The notes: generated by a model from the letters alone, not told the origin. A stretch of DNA of 64,000 nt from an uncultured Ruminiclostridium sp. (GCA_947630175.1 CANRGJ010000005.1:1-64000); one strand, 5' to 3'; shown: positions 51,971 through 61,747, counted from the first letter of the stretch. Numbers and translations are program-made.

Positions 51971-52762
51971 ATGAACAGAATAGATAACTGCTTTGAACAG
52001 CTTAAAGCGCAGGGGAGGAAAGCCCTTATCGCCTTTATCACGGCGGGCGACCCCGACCTTGACACCACGGAAAAGACCGTGCTAAAAATGTACGACTGCG
52101 GCGCAGATATAATCGAGCTTGGCGTGCCCTTTTCCGACCCCGTCGCCGAGGGCGTAACGATACAGAAAGCCTCTATCCGTTCCCTCAAAGGCGGAACTAA
52201 CCTGAACAAGATATTCGACACCGTGGTAAAAATAAGAGAGCAGACCGACAAGCCTCTTATGCTGATGATGTACATAAACACCATATTCGGCTACGGAACC
52301 GAGAGATTTTTCAGAAATTGTCAGATAGCGGGTATCGACGGCGTTATCGTCCCCGACGTTCCCTACGAGGAGCGTGATGAAACTCAGGAGTACGCCGAAA
52401 AATACGGCATAATCACCGTGAATCTTGTCGCCCCCACCTCTCACGACAGAATAAAGGAAATAGCTTCTCACAGCAAGGGCTTCCTCTACTGCGTTTCCTC
52501 CACAGGCGTAACAGGCGTTCGCAGCGATTACAGCACCGACTTTGACGAATTTTTCGGCTTGATAAAGGAAAACGCCTCCTGCCCCTACGCCGTTGGCTTT
52601 GGTATCTCAGGTCCCGAGCAGGCGAAGAAAATGTCCTCCTACTGCGACGGCGTAATAATCGGCTCCGCCATAGTTGGAATAATGGAAGAACACGGTGCAA
52701 ATTCCGAAAAGCCTGTCGGCGAGTTTATCACGTCAGTAAGAACCGCATTGGACAGCGATTGA
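51971..52762 (+). CDS. trpA: Tryptophan synthase alpha chain
   Basis: 263 residues. It cleaves indole-3-glycerol phosphate and channels indole to TrpB. E49 (IIELGVPFSDPVAEG) is in place. The second acidic residue, Asp60 in E. coli, is Glu60 here, a conservative change that I recall in other Firmicutes. The DGVIVPDVPYEE loop is present. ATG 51971 has aaagga upstream. Confidence 0.94.
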   Translation: MNRIDNCFEQLKAQGRKALIAFITAGDPDLDTTEKTVLKMYDCGADIIELGVPFSDPVAEGVTIQKASIRSLKGGTNLNKIFDTVVKIREQTDKPLMLMMYINTIFGYGTERFFRNCQIAGIDGVIVPDVPYEERDETQEYAEKYGIITVNLVAPTSHDRIKEIASHSKGFLYCVSSTGVTGVRSDYSTDFDEFFGLIKENASCPYAVGFGISGPEQAKKMSSYCDGVIIGSAIVGIMEEHGANSEKPVGEFITSVRTALDSD

Positions 52763-52764
52763 AC

Positions 52765-53430
52765 ATGGTAAACGTTCTTCTTGAAGGCTATGACATAGAC
52801 GCCCCTTGGCTTTATTCCCACCTGAAAAAATATATAAAGCAGGGTCTTTCAGTAACGGTTATCGCCTTTTCCTTCCGTGACAGTCAAGTGCAGTCCCTGT
52901 CCGACTGGAACGGACTTTACAGCAAGGAAACAGGCAAATATTACGGCGGGATAACTGGAGCATTTTCCTCCTACGGGATTTCCGAGGAAAAGATAAACTT
53001 TATCAACTATTACACCGACACAAAGGAAACAGCGGCTCAGAAGCTCAGCTCCGCCGATATAATATACTTTCCCGGAGGACTTCCTCATAAGATAATGGAG
53101 CGTATAGAGGAATTCGGACTGTATGACGTTCTGGCAAATTTCGACGGCATAGTTATGGGCTGCAGTGCGGGAGCAGTGATACAGCTAAGCGAATATCATC
53201 TTTCCCCCGACTCCGATTATCCCGAATTTGTGTATTACAACGGTCTGCCGTATCTGAGCGATTTTTATCTTGAAGTCCACTACGAAAACGCCCCTCAGCA
53301 AAACGCCGCCATACGGCGTGTACTGAAGGAGCGTGGCAAGACCGTATACGCCACCTCTGCGGGAAAAGGCGCAATTCTTGCTCACAACGGCAAGATACGA
53401 CTTTTAGGCGACGTAAAAATCTTCAACTAA
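52765..53430 (+). CDS. Peptidase S51 (dipeptidase E-like) family protein
   Basis: 221 residues with a class I GATase-like fold. IIYFPGGLPHKIMERI is followed by the nucleophile elbow GCSAGAVIQLS (S134) and by YLEVHYENAP with a candidate catalytic His. S51 members cleave Asp-X dipeptides or cyanophycin. ATG 52765 lies 2 nt after the trpA stop, so it is the last gene of the trp operon transcript. A metabolic link to tryptophan is not obvious. Confidence 0.8.
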   Translation: MVNVLLEGYDIDAPWLYSHLKKYIKQGLSVTVIAFSFRDSQVQSLSDWNGLYSKETGKYYGGITGAFSSYGISEEKINFINYYTDTKETAAQKLSSADIIYFPGGLPHKIMERIEEFGLYDVLANFDGIVMGCSAGAVIQLSEYHLSPDSDYPEFVYYNGLPYLSDFYLEVHYENAPQQNAAIRRVLKERGKTVYATSAGKGAILAHNGKIRLLGDVKIFN

Positions 53431-53462
53431 AAACAGGAGCGAATGTTTCGCTCCTGTTTTAT
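53431..53462. terminator. Terminator at the end of the trp operon
   Basis: AAACAGGAGCGAA-tg-TTTCGCTCCTGTTTT (53431-53460), near-perfect stem with T-run; it also serves the converging CMD-cupin gene. Confidence 0.85.
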
Positions 53463-53486
53463 TTCTCTCCTGTTTTATTTTACAGC

Positions 53487-54242
53487 TTATTTCAACTTCC
53501 CATACTCCTCATCGCTAACAGGCTCCAGCCACTCATTCGACCCCTCTTCACTGGGAACTTCAACTGCCAGATGAGAGAACCAACTGTCAGGAGCAGCTCC
53601 ATGCCAGTGCTTTACTCCTGCGGGAATATTTATAACGTCCCCCGGCTTCATCTCGATCGCTTCCTTGCCCCATTCCTGATAATATCCTCTTCCCGCCACG
53701 CAGATAAGAATTTGTCCTCCTCCGCTTTTTGCGTGATGAATATGCCAGTTGTTGCGGCAGGCAGGCTCGAACGTCACATTGAATATCCCCACCTGCTCCT
53801 TTGAAACAGGCGCAAGATAGCTCTGCCCCGAAAAATATTGTGCGAAAGCGTCATTGGGAGCGCCGACAGGGAACACCATCTCAGCGGCGTGAGCAGACTT
53901 TCCGTCCTTTGCGGGAGCGTTTTCGTTCCACACCTCTTTCGCCAGCCTGAACGCCGCCCAGCCCTTAGGCCAGCCTGCGTAAAAAGCGGTGTGCGTTATT
54001 GCGGCGACGATCTCCTCCCTTGTTACCCCGTGATTTTTAGCGTTCTGCAAATGATGTATAAGCGAGCTGTCGGTTATCCCCGACGCCACCAGCGCTACCA
54101 CGGTGATAATGCACCTTGTTTTCAGGTCGATATCCGTGTTGTTCCAGTTTTCCCCGAACAAAACGTCGTCGTTGTAGTGAGCAAAATCTGGCGCAAATTC
54201 GCCCAGCTGCTCTCTTCCTGCAGTTTGTACTATCTTTTCCAT
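53487..54242 (-). CDS. Carboxymuconolactone decarboxylase-cupin fusion protein
   Basis: 251 residues. The N-terminal half (about 1-110) is a CMD/AhpD-like helical domain (LKTRCIITVVALVASGITDS, then EEIVAAITHTAFYAGWPKGW). It lacks the CxxC of AhpD peroxidase-like members. The C-terminal half (about 130-235) is a cupin with WHIHHAKSGGGQILICVAG and PAGVKHWHGAAPDSWFSHLA, whose His residues form a metal site. Such fusions are common in gut Firmicutes, with no proven substrate. A small-molecule or redox detoxification role is guessed. RBS aaaggag before ATG 54242. Confidence 0.85.
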   Translation of the reverse strand: MEKIVQTAGREQLGEFAPDFAHYNDDVLFGENWNNTDIDLKTRCIITVVALVASGITDSSLIHHLQNAKNHGVTREEIVAAITHTAFYAGWPKGWAAFRLAKEVWNENAPAKDGKSAHAAEMVFPVGAPNDAFAQYFSGQSYLAPVSKEQVGIFNVTFEPACRNNWHIHHAKSGGGQILICVAGRGYYQEWGKEAIEMKPGDVINIPAGVKHWHGAAPDSWFSHLAVEVPSEEGSNEWLEPVSDEEYGKLK

Positions 54243-54295
54243 ACCAATTCTCCTTTTTTATTAAATTATACATCTTTTTAAAGACAAATGCAACC

Positions 54296-55141
54296 TTAGC
54301 CTTCAAGCAGTCTGCTCAGCACTTCGCCGATATCCGCATTTATACAAACCGAGCGATCTTTTATCTCTTTGGGACTTTCCGCCTGCCCCATATTGACGCA
54401 GGCGTAAACCGCATTGGGATTTTTCCAGGTCATTCGTATAAACGGATATTTTATTATAACAGGCGTATTGTACCCCACGCCAAGCTCTAAAAACAGTATC
54501 TTCCGCCCCTCATTTGCTTTCAGAAACTCGGAGTACCTCTGCGACGCCAGCACCCAGCCCTCGTCCTCGATAAACTTGTCGTCGCTCCTTAAATTCATCA
54601 CCATCGGCTTTCCGCAATTAGGACAGCGTGGAATAAGCTCCGACGGTATCCTCATATCTCTTTGCTCCTCCACCATTTTGAGCACAGCTTCCTCATTGTC
54701 AAACGTCTCGTTACAGCAGGGCACACTGCATTGAAACAGCCCGTAATCCCCCTGAGTATAAAACAGCCTGTTTTTATCAAATCCCGCCTTCTGAAAGCAG
54801 TGATCCACGTTTGTCGTTATCACAAAATAGTCTTTTCCGTCCACCAGCTTTAAAACGTCGCTGTAAACAGGCTTAGGAGCGTCCGTATATCTGTTTATGA
54901 AAATATATCTGCTCCAGTAAGCCCAGAATTCCTCCAAGGTCTTGTACGGATAAAAGCCCCCGCTGTACATATCCTTAAAGCCGTACTTTTCCCCGAAATC
55001 GGAGAAGTATTTTTCAAATCTCTCCCCCGAATAGGTAAAGCCCGCCGACGTGGAAAGCCCTGCTCCGGCTCCTATAACAACGGCGTCCGCGCTGTCAAGC
55101 GCCTCTTTCAGCCTTTTTATCTCATCTGAGCAGTCTTTCAT
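54296..55141 (-). CDS. SirTM-type sirtuin (protein ADP-ribosyltransferase class)
   Basis: 281 residues with a sirtuin Rossmann core: IGAGAGLSTSAGF (24-35) and ITTNVDHCFQKAG. The catalytic His of the HG motif is replaced: TQGDYG, with Q130 at that place. That change marks class M sirtuins (SirTM), which ADP-ribosylate a lipoyl carrier (GcvH-L) instead of deacetylating. Zinc-ribbon cysteines are CSVPCC and PRCPNCG. ATG 55141 overlaps the end of the macrodomain gene by 20 nt, so the pair is translationally coupled. In known loci lplA2 and gcvH-L sit nearby; they are not in this window. Confidence 0.85.
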   Translation of the reverse strand: MKDCSDEIKRLKEALDSADAVVIGAGAGLSTSAGFTYSGERFEKYFSDFGEKYGFKDMYSGGFYPYKTLEEFWAYWSRYIFINRYTDAPKPVYSDVLKLVDGKDYFVITTNVDHCFQKAGFDKNRLFYTQGDYGLFQCSVPCCNETFDNEEAVLKMVEEQRDMRIPSELIPRCPNCGKPMVMNLRSDDKFIEDEGWVLASQRYSEFLKANEGRKILFLELGVGYNTPVIIKYPFIRMTWKNPNAVYACVNMGQAESPKEIKDRSVCINADIGEVLSRLLEG

Positions 55142-55883
55142 ACAGTTCTCTGTCGATGTCCTTGAAAACATTGAATATCACCTTCGTTTCACCCTTATAT
55201 TTTTCAACCGTTTTTACAGCGATTTTTGCCGCCTGCTCGTTGGGAAAATGAAATTCTCCCGTTGAGATACAGCAAAAAGCTATCGAGCTTACGTTGTTTT
55301 CCTGCGCAATTTCAAGGCAGGAGCGATAGCATGATGAAAGCAGCTCCTTGTCCTTTTCTGTCACGCTACCCGAAATGACAGGTCCCACCGTGTGTATAAC
55401 GTATTCGCAGGGCAGATTGTACGCCTTTGTTATCTTCGCCTTTCCCATTTCCTCATAATGCCCCTGCTTTTTCATCATCTCACTGCATTCCAGCCTCAGC
55501 TGAACTCCCGCAAAAGTGTGTATACAGTTGTCTATGCATTTGTGACAGGGAACGTAGCACCCTGTCATTCCGCTGTTTGCGGCATTAACCACAGCCCCGC
55601 ATTTCAGCGTCGTTATATCTCCCTGCCATATATACATTCCGTCCCTTACAGGGGACATATCTTTTATATCTGCAATTCCCCTGCGTTTCAGTTCCTCCTG
55701 CAAATATTCGTCCTGCACCCGCAGAAATTCCTCATTTACAGCCTTTGGAGGGCGCACGTTCATCAACGAACGGAGGAGTATTTTTCTCTCCTCCTCTCCG
55801 TCCGGTATTTTTATCTCGCTGTATCTTTCCTTCTCGCTCAGAAGCTGTCCTATCAGAAACAGCCGCCGTTCTTGCTGGGTCAT
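55122..55883 (-). CDS. Zinc-dependent macrodomain ADP-ribosylhydrolase
   Basis: 253 residues. A helical N-terminus (about 1-75) precedes a macrodomain with IWQGDITTLKCGAVVNAANS (ADP-ribose pocket) and the Cys/His cluster GCYVPCHKCIDNCIH that binds zinc in Zn-macro enzymes linked to SirTM. The C-terminus contains CCISTGEFHFPNEQAA. It removes ADP-ribose that the SirTM partner puts on. ATG 55883 is chosen for the gggag 6 nt upstream and the conserved MTQQERR start; longer ORF text is non-coding. Confidence 0.88.
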   Translation of the reverse strand: MTQQERRLFLIGQLLSEKERYSEIKIPDGEEERKILLRSLMNVRPPKAVNEEFLRVQDEYLQEELKRRGIADIKDMSPVRDGMYIWQGDITTLKCGAVVNAANSGMTGCYVPCHKCIDNCIHTFAGVQLRLECSEMMKKQGHYEEMGKAKITKAYNLPCEYVIHTVGPVISGSVTEKDKELLSSCYRSCLEIAQENNVSSIAFCCISTGEFHFPNEQAAKIAVKTVEKYKGETKVIFNVFKDIDRELYERLLR

Positions 55884-56042
55884 TTCAACTCCCGCCCCTC
55901 CCAAGATTTTATTTTCCCTTTGATGAATTTTTCGTGTGCGCTCAGCTAATTTTAATGGTATTATATCACACCCGCTTACAGAAATCAACCTTTATGCTTT
56001 TCCCTTATTTTAAAAAATTGTAAATAAATTTATATAAAACAC

Positions 56043-56071
56043 TTGACAAATTATTAAAACGTTGCTATAAT
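56043..56071 (+). promoter_or_regulatory. Consensus promoter ahead of the RHH-clpB pair
   Basis: TTGACA (56043-56048), exactly 17 nt, TATAAT (56066-56071), with an extended -10 TGC. No CIRCE-like heat-shock palindrome was seen around it. Confidence 0.85.
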
Positions 56072-56115
56072 TATTACAGAAATTCAAAAAAGTAAACACG
56101 AACAGGAGCAAGAAT

Positions 56116-56781
56116 ATGAGCAAAAGCGTATACAGTCTTGTCCTCACCGATCAGGTGGTGGACGCGATAGACGCCCTCGCCTACACGATGGGCGTCAGCC
56201 GTTCCGCCCTTATCGACCGCATTTTAGCGGGACACGTCAGCTACACCACCCCCGAAATGCGCATAAACAGCATATTCGACAGCGTCAGCCGACTTATGGG
56301 ACAGCGGGGCGGATTTATTGTGCAGAATATGCAGGCGGGGGATCAGATGATGTCTATTCGCTCCTCCCTGAAATATAAATACAAGCCCACCGTCCGTTAC
56401 AGCTTACAGCTTTTCCGTGACGGGGAAAAGACCGAGGGGGAACTGAAGGTCAGCTTCCGCACCCAGTCTGCCGAGCTTAAAGCCCGCATGGAGGATTTTC
56501 TCAGGATATGGGCGGCGCTGGAAAACAAATATATTGCGGAAAAGCTCCCCGCCGACATTCATTACGTCATTGAGGACGGAAGATTTACCCGTTCCTTCAC
56601 CCTCCCCGAAAGCTACAAAACCAAGACTGACGAAGAAACAGCCGCCGCCATAACTTCATATATCCATATGTTTGACGACGTGCTGAAAGTATACTTTGCA
56701 AATCTTGACGGCGGGAACGCTACGGGAGCAGTAGTCGAGCGTTACGGCGAATATCTGAAAAAAGGAATACCAATATTATAG
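56116..56781 (+). CDS. RHH (CopG/Arc-like) DNA-binding protein
   Basis: 221 residues. The N-terminus (about 1-45) fits a ribbon-helix-helix fold: a beta strand KSVYSLVLTDQVVDAIDALA followed by TMGVSRSALIDRIL. The rest (about 60-221) is of unknown fold, with alternating beta and helix. It starts behind the strong promoter at 56043 and lies 40 nt before clpB, so it shares the transcript. A role in controlling clpB, or itself, is a plausible inference. Antitoxin function is not supported, as no toxin-like partner is next to it. Confidence 0.7.
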   Translation: MSKSVYSLVLTDQVVDAIDALAYTMGVSRSALIDRILAGHVSYTTPEMRINSIFDSVSRLMGQRGGFIVQNMQAGDQMMSIRSSLKYKYKPTVRYSLQLFRDGEKTEGELKVSFRTQSAELKARMEDFLRIWAALENKYIAEKLPADIHYVIEDGRFTRSFTLPESYKTKTDEETAAAITSYIHMFDDVLKVYFANLDGGNATGAVVERYGEYLKKGIPIL

Positions 56782-56821
56782 AGAAATTTCCTAACAACGA
56801 AAGCAGGAAAGGAGAACACCT

Positions 56822-59428
56822 ATGAATACTCAGAAATTGACCAAAAAATCCCTTGAAATTTTGCAGGAGGCGCAGACCATAGCCACGCAGAACAGCAATC
56901 AGCAGATAGGTCAGTGCCACCTGCTCCTTGCCCTTTTACAGCAGGAGGAGGGGCTTATCCCTCAGCTTTTGCAGTCCATGAACAAGGACGTTCCCGCAAT
57001 AACGAGCGCCGCCGCCCGCATAGTTGACGGCGAGCCGAAAGTAACAGGCAGCGGCGCAAGGGAACTGAACAGCCTTTACATCACCTCCGAGCTTGACAAA
57101 GCCCTTACTGCCGCCGAGGAGGAGGCAGGGCGAATGAACGACGAATTTACCAGCGTCGAGCATTTGTTCTTAGGACTTCTTGACAAAGCGGCAGGCAGAG
57201 TAAATGACCTGTTCAAGACCTACGGTATAGATAAAAACGCCTTCCTCGCCGCACTGAAAACGGTGAGAGGGAACACCAGAGTCACCACCGACAGCCCCGA
57301 GGACACCTACGACGTGCTGAAAAAATACGGTCAGGACCTTGTAGAGCTTGCCCGTCAGAACAAGCTGGACCCCGTTATCGGCAGGGACAGCGAGATAAGG
57401 AGCGTTATCCGTATTCTCAGCCGCAAGACCAAGAACAACCCTGTCCTGATAGGCGAGCCCGGCGTGGGCAAGACCGCCATAGCCGAGGGACTTGCTCTGC
57501 GTATCGTCCGTGGGGACGTTCCCGTGGGACTTAAAGACCGTCAGCTTTTCAGTCTTGATATGGGAGCATTGGTAGCAGGCGCAAAATACAGAGGCGAGTT
57601 TGAGGAACGTCTTAAAGCAGTCTTGCAGGAGATAAAGAAAAGCGAGGGCAAAATAATCCTCTTTATCGACGAGCTCCACCTGATAGTCGGCGCAGGAAAG
57701 ACCGACGGCGCTATGGACGCAGGCAATATCTTAAAGCCAATGCTTGCCCGCGGCGAGCTTCACTGCATAGGTGCCACGACCCTTGACGAATACCGCAAGT
57801 ACATTGAAAAGGACGCCGCCCTCGAGCGCCGTTTCCAGCCCGTTCAGGTGGACGAACCCACCGTTGAGGACACTGTTTCCATACTTCGTGGGCTTAAAGA
57901 GCGCTACGAAGTTTATCACGGCGTAAAGATACAGGATCAGGCGCTTATCTCCGCCGCAGTCCTCTCCAACCGTTATATCAGCGACCGTTTCCTCCCCGAC
58001 AAGGCGATAGACCTTGTGGACGAAGCCTGCGCCTTGATAAAGACGGAAATGGAGTCTATGCCCACCGAGCTTGACGAGCTTTCCCGCCGCATAATGCAGC
58101 ACGAGATAGAGGAAGCCGCCTTGAAAAAGGAGGACGACAAGCTGTCACAGGAGCATCTTGCCGAGATACAGCAGGAGCTTTCCGAAATGCGCGAGCAGTT
58201 CAGCCAGATGAAAGCCAAGTGGGAAAACGAAAAGAACGGCATAAACCGTGTTCAGTCTCTCCGCAAGGAGATAGAGCAGTTAGGCGGCGAGATCGAGCAG
58301 GCAAAGCGTGAATACAATCTGAACAAAGCCGCCGAATTGCAGTACGGCAAGCTGCCGAAGCTGCAAGCAGAGCTGAAGGAGCAGGAAAAGCTGGCGGAGG
58401 AACAAAAAAGCTCCTCACTTCTCCGTGACAAGGTGACTGAGGAGGAGATAGCCCGCATAATCTCCCGCTGGACGGGAATACCCGTTTCAAAGCTGATGGA
58501 GGGCGAGCGCGCCAAACTGCTTGGAATGGAGGACATTCTTCATCAGCGTGTTATCGGACAAAACGAGGCGGTGGAAAAGGTGAGCGAGGCTATCCTCCGT
58601 TCAAGGGCTGGAATACAGGACCCCAACCGCCCCATAGGCTCATTCCTGTTTCTCGGACCCACAGGCGTGGGCAAGACCGAGCTTGCCAAAGCCCTTGCGC
58701 AGGCATTGTTTGACGACGAACGGAGCATAGTGCGCATAGATATGACTGAGTATATGGAAAAGTACAGCGTAAGCCGTCTTATCGGCGCACCTCCGGGATA
58801 CGTGGGCTATGAGGAGGGCGGACAGCTTACCGAGGCGGTACGCCGCAAGCCCTATTCGGTAGTGCTTTTTGATGAGATAGAAAAGGCTCACCCCGACGTG
58901 TTCAACATTCTCCTGCAAGTCCTTGACGATGGCAGGATAACCGACAGTCAGGGCAGAACGGTGGATTTCAAGAACACCATAATAATCCTTACCAGCAACT
59001 TAGGCTCAAGCCTTATCCTTGACGGCATAACCGAGAACAACGAGATATCCCCCGACGCCAAAGAGCAGGTGGAGCAGCTTTTAAAATCTCAGTTCCGTCC
59101 CGAATTTCTCAACCGCCTTGACGAGATAGTGTTCTACAAGCCTCTCGCCAAGTCCGAGATAGGCAGCATAGTCGATCTGATGATAAAGGACCTCTCCCGC
59201 CGCCTTGAGGACAAACGCCTTGAAGTAACGGTGACCGAAGCGGCAAAGGACTTCATAATCGAAAACGGCTACGACCCCGTATACGGCGCAAGACCGCTGA
59301 AACGCTTCATTCAGAGCAAGGTGGAGACCCTTATCGCAAGAGCCATAATCGCCGACAGATTAAAAGAAGGCGACAAGCTGATGATAGACTGCGACGAAAG
59401 CGGATTGACCCTTTCGGAAAATAAGTAA
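56822..59428 (+). CDS. clpB: ATP-dependent disaggregase ClpB
   Basis: 868 residues, the full ClpB length. The N-domain has two Clp_N repeats (about 1-145). AAA1 has Walker [10 protein letters not shown] (211-219) and [12 protein letters not shown]. The middle coiled-coil domain is at about 400-530 ([20 protein letters not shown]). AAA2 has Walker [10 protein letters not shown] (612-620), Walker [10 protein letters not shown] and [14 protein letters not shown]. The long middle domain separates it from ClpA/ClpC, and no ClpP-binding loop is seen. It rescues aggregated proteins with DnaK. RBS aaaggag before ATG 56822. Confidence 0.96.
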   Translation: MNTQKLTKKSLEILQEAQTIATQNSNQQIGQCHLLLALLQQEEGLIPQLLQSMNKDVPAITSAAARIVDGEPKVTGSGARELNSLYITSELDKALTAAEEEAGRMNDEFTSVEHLFLGLLDKAAGRVNDLFKTYGIDKNAFLAALKTVRGNTRVTTDSPEDTYDVLKKYGQDLVELARQNKLDPVIGRDSEIRSVIRILSRKTKNNPVLIGEPGVGKTAIAEGLALRIVRGDVPVGLKDRQLFSLDMGALVAGAKYRGEFEERLKAVLQEIKKSEGKIILFIDELHLIVGAGKTDGAMDAGNILKPMLARGELHCIGATTLDEYRKYIEKDAALERRFQPVQVDEPTVEDTVSILRGLKERYEVYHGVKIQDQALISAAVLSNRYISDRFLPDKAIDLVDEACALIKTEMESMPTELDELSRRIMQHEIEEAALKKEDDKLSQEHLAEIQQELSEMREQFSQMKAKWENEKNGINRVQSLRKEIEQLGGEIEQAKREYNLNKAAELQYGKLPKLQAELKEQEKLAEEQKSSSLLRDKVTEEEIARIISRWTGIPVSKLMEGERAKLLGMEDILHQRVIGQNEAVEKVSEAILRSRAGIQDPNRPIGSFLFLGPTGVGKTELAKALAQALFDDERSIVRIDMTEYMEKYSVSRLIGAPPGYVGYEEGGQLTEAVRRKPYSVVLFDEIEKAHPDVFNILLQVLDDGRITDSQGRTVDFKNTIIILTSNLGSSLILDGITENNEISPDAKEQVEQLLKSQFRPEFLNRLDEIVFYKPLAKSEIGSIVDLMIKDLSRRLEDKRLEVTVTEAAKDFIIENGYDPVYGARPLKRFIQSKVETLIARAIIADRLKEGDKLMIDCDESGLTLSENK

Positions 59429-59431
59429 AAT

Positions 59432-59466
59432 AAAAAAACCGAGGTAAATTTTACCTCGGTTTTTGT
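59432..59466. terminator. Bidirectional terminator between clpB and the flotillin gene
   Basis: AAAACCGAGGTAAA pairs with TTTACCTCGGTTTT around 59449-59450, with A- and T-runs at either side; the genes converge. Confidence 0.85.
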
Positions 59467-59479
59467 TGTTAAAGATTGT

Positions 59480-60871
59480 TTATTCAGCCTTTTCCTCTGT
59501 TTCCTTGCTTTCATTGTCCGCAGGCGTTCCCAGGAACGCAGGCAAGTCCATACCCGCCTGTTTGAACACCTCGCCCAAAGGAGGAACAGACTTCATCAGC
59601 CCCGAAATAAAGTTCGCGGTGGAGCTTTTTCCGTCTGACGCGCCGCTGTCCCAGACAGTGACCTTGTCTATCTTGATATTCTTGATAGCGTCTACCTGTA
59701 TCCTCATCAGCTCTTCCAGCTTGTCGGAAACTATCAGCTTAACCGCGTCATCGGCATTTCCGCCTGCCGCATTTACTATCTCGCGCAAACCTTCCGCCTG
59801 CTTTTGCAGTATCTCCTTAGCACCGTTCGCCTGCGCCTCCATTTTAGCGAAAATAGCGTCAGCCTCACCCTTTGCCTTGCGGCGCATAACTTCAGCCTCT
59901 GCGTCGGCGGCTATCTGAGCCTGCTCCTTAGCGATCTGAGCCTTTACGATAACGTCCGCCTGCTGAGTAGCTCTCTCCAGTTCCGCACGGGTCTGCTCCG
60001 CTTCTCTCTGAGCAATATAGGCTTCTTCCTTTGCCTTAGCCTCCTGAACAGCTTCTGCGGCGGTAGCCAGCTTCAGCGCTTCCGCTTCCTTTTCACGCCT
60101 GTTTGCCTCGGATTGAGCAACTTCTATCTTAGCGTCGTTTTCACCCTTGATAGCAAGAGCGTTAGCGGCTGAAACCTGGATACGCTGATCTCTCAGTGCG
60201 TTTGCACAACCGATCTCACCGTCTCTTTCCTTTTCGGCTACGCTCTTTTTAGCGTCGTTGATAGCTTTTGCGGCGGCTTCTTTACCAAGTGCTTCGATAT
60301 ATCCGCTCTCGTCGTTTATATCGGTTACGTTTACGTTGATAAGCCTCAGACCTATCTTCTTCAGCTCTATCTCCACATTGTTTGAAACAGCCAGCAGGAA
60401 CTTATCACGGTCGGTGTTTATCTCTTCGATGTCCATGGTAGCTACTATCAGACGAAGCTGACCGAAGATTATGTCCTTTGCAAGCTCCTGTATCTCATTC
60501 ATACGCAGACCCAGCAGACGTTCTGCGGCGTTCTGCATAATGCCGGGTTCGGTGGATATACCTACCGTGAAACGGGAGGGAACGTCGATACGGATATTCT
60601 GCTTAGACAGCGCATTTTTCAGATCCACGTTTATTGAGATAGGAGTAAGGTCCAGATACTGAAAAGACTGAAGCACAGGGAAAATGAATGCGGCGCCGCC
60701 GTGGATACATTTTGCGGAACGCGCCTGACCGTTTTTCTCTGAGCCGACCTTACCGTAAATTACCAGCACCTTGTCGGAAGGGCACTTGCGGTAACGTGAA
60801 AGTATTGCGATCACCAGCGCTACAAGTATCAGCACGCCTACGCCGATCGCTACGATGATTGTTTCGGGCAT
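59480..60871 (-). CDS. Flotillin-like SPFH protein
   Basis: 463 residues. An N-terminal membrane anchor (about 4-24) is followed by an SPFH/band-7 domain (about 28-200: AFIFPVLQSFQYLDLTPISI, DVPSRFTVGISTEP). Then comes a long Ala/Glu-rich coiled coil (about 205-380: EAQANGAKEILQKQ) and a C-terminal tail. It is the FloT/YuaG type, organising membrane microdomains. It sits 51 nt downstream of an NfeD gene, the usual partner, so both are one operon on the minus strand. Confidence 0.92.
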   Translation of the reverse strand: MPETIIVAIGVGVLILVALVIAILSRYRKCPSDKVLVIYGKVGSEKNGQARSAKCIHGGAAFIFPVLQSFQYLDLTPISINVDLKNALSKQNIRIDVPSRFTVGISTEPGIMQNAAERLLGLRMNEIQELAKDIIFGQLRLIVATMDIEEINTDRDKFLLAVSNNVEIELKKIGLRLINVNVTDINDESGYIEALGKEAAAKAINDAKKSVAEKERDGEIGCANALRDQRIQVSAANALAIKGENDAKIEVAQSEANRREKEAEALKLATAAEAVQEAKAKEEAYIAQREAEQTRAELERATQQADVIVKAQIAKEQAQIAADAEAEVMRRKAKGEADAIFAKMEAQANGAKEILQKQAEGLREIVNAAGGNADDAVKLIVSDKLEELMRIQVDAIKNIKIDKVTVWDSGASDGKSSTANFISGLMKSVPPLGEVFKQAGMDLPAFLGTPADNESKETEEKAE

Positions 60872-60922
60872 TGTAAATTTCCTCCGTCATTTTATATATT
60901 GCGCAGTATTATTTTCTGCGTT

Positions 60923-61585
60923 TCAAACCTTTTCCACCACCACAGTGGAGCCTGAGATTATATCCACCACCCTGACCGTCACGCCTGTGGGAATGGAATT
61001 TTCTCCCTCGCACACTGCGTCAAATTCCATAAATCTTTCGCCGCAGCTTATGTTTATCTTTCCCATACCTTTTCCCTGCGGGGGAATGGGAATGTACACC
61101 GTGCCGGTTTCGCCCAGCAGATTTTTTATATTGAAGTTTCCGTTTTGCGCCAGCTTTGACGACCATTGGATTATCTTCGCCACCAGTATCATAGCGCCAA
61201 AGCCCAGCACCGCCGCCAGAAGCATTGCCGCAAACGCAGGAACTCCGCAGGAGATAGCCGCTATGCCACTCCAGCCGAAAATGCAGAGAAAAGCGATGAC
61301 GCTCTGCACCGACAGCAGTCTGAAATCCGCAATATCAGCGGGACTGCTTATATCGTGCTGGGAAATATCTCCCACGTTCGTGTCAAAGCTGTCCGCGCCG
61401 TCAAATCCGTCAGGCATATCAAGCCCCGAGGTGTCGCTGGGATTTATCCCTCCTCCGCCGTCGCCAAGTCCCACCAGCAGCAGGATAGTCTGTATTATCA
61501 GAACAAGTGTCGCGGGAACGGCTATACAATAAAGTATCTGTTCAGTGAGCTGAAGTCCGTCCCACCATGCGCTGAACCATTCCAT
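60923..61585 (-). CDS. NfeD-like membrane protein (YuaF type)
   Basis: 220 residues. Membrane helices are at about 15-37, 95-120 and 125-145. Between the first and second is a loop rich in Asp and Gly. The C-terminal soluble domain (about 150-220) is an OB-like fold of NfeD (LLGETGTVYIPIPPQGKGMG, then VRVVDIISGSTVVV). YuaF/FloT pairs act together in membrane organisation. RBS aaaggaag before ATG 61585. Its promoter is on the minus strand at 61720-61747. Confidence 0.88.
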   Translation of the reverse strand: MEWFSAWWDGLQLTEQILYCIAVPATLVLIIQTILLLVGLGDGGGGINPSDTSGLDMPDGFDGADSFDTNVGDISQHDISSPADIADFRLLSVQSVIAFLCIFGWSGIAAISCGVPAFAAMLLAAVLGFGAMILVAKIIQWSSKLAQNGNFNIKNLLGETGTVYIPIPPQGKGMGKINISCGERFMEFDAVCEGENSIPTGVTVRVVDIISGSTVVVEKV

Positions 61586-61719
61586 AGTCCTCTTCCTTTC
61601 AAAGCATTACTGTTATTTGTCTTTTTTTCGTGTTTATCCCACATTTTTCGCCGCAAGCGGCAGGGAAAAATTAAGTTTTATGGTATTTCATCACCTGATT
61701 GTAAATTTTATTTACATAC

Positions 61720-61747
61720 ATTATATCATAATATATTTTCTTGTCAA
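61720..61747 (-). promoter_or_regulatory. Promoter of the nfeD-flotillin operon
   Basis: On the minus strand TTGACA (61742-61747), 16-nt spacer, TATAAT (61720-61725), about 135 nt upstream of the NfeD ATG. Confidence 0.75.
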
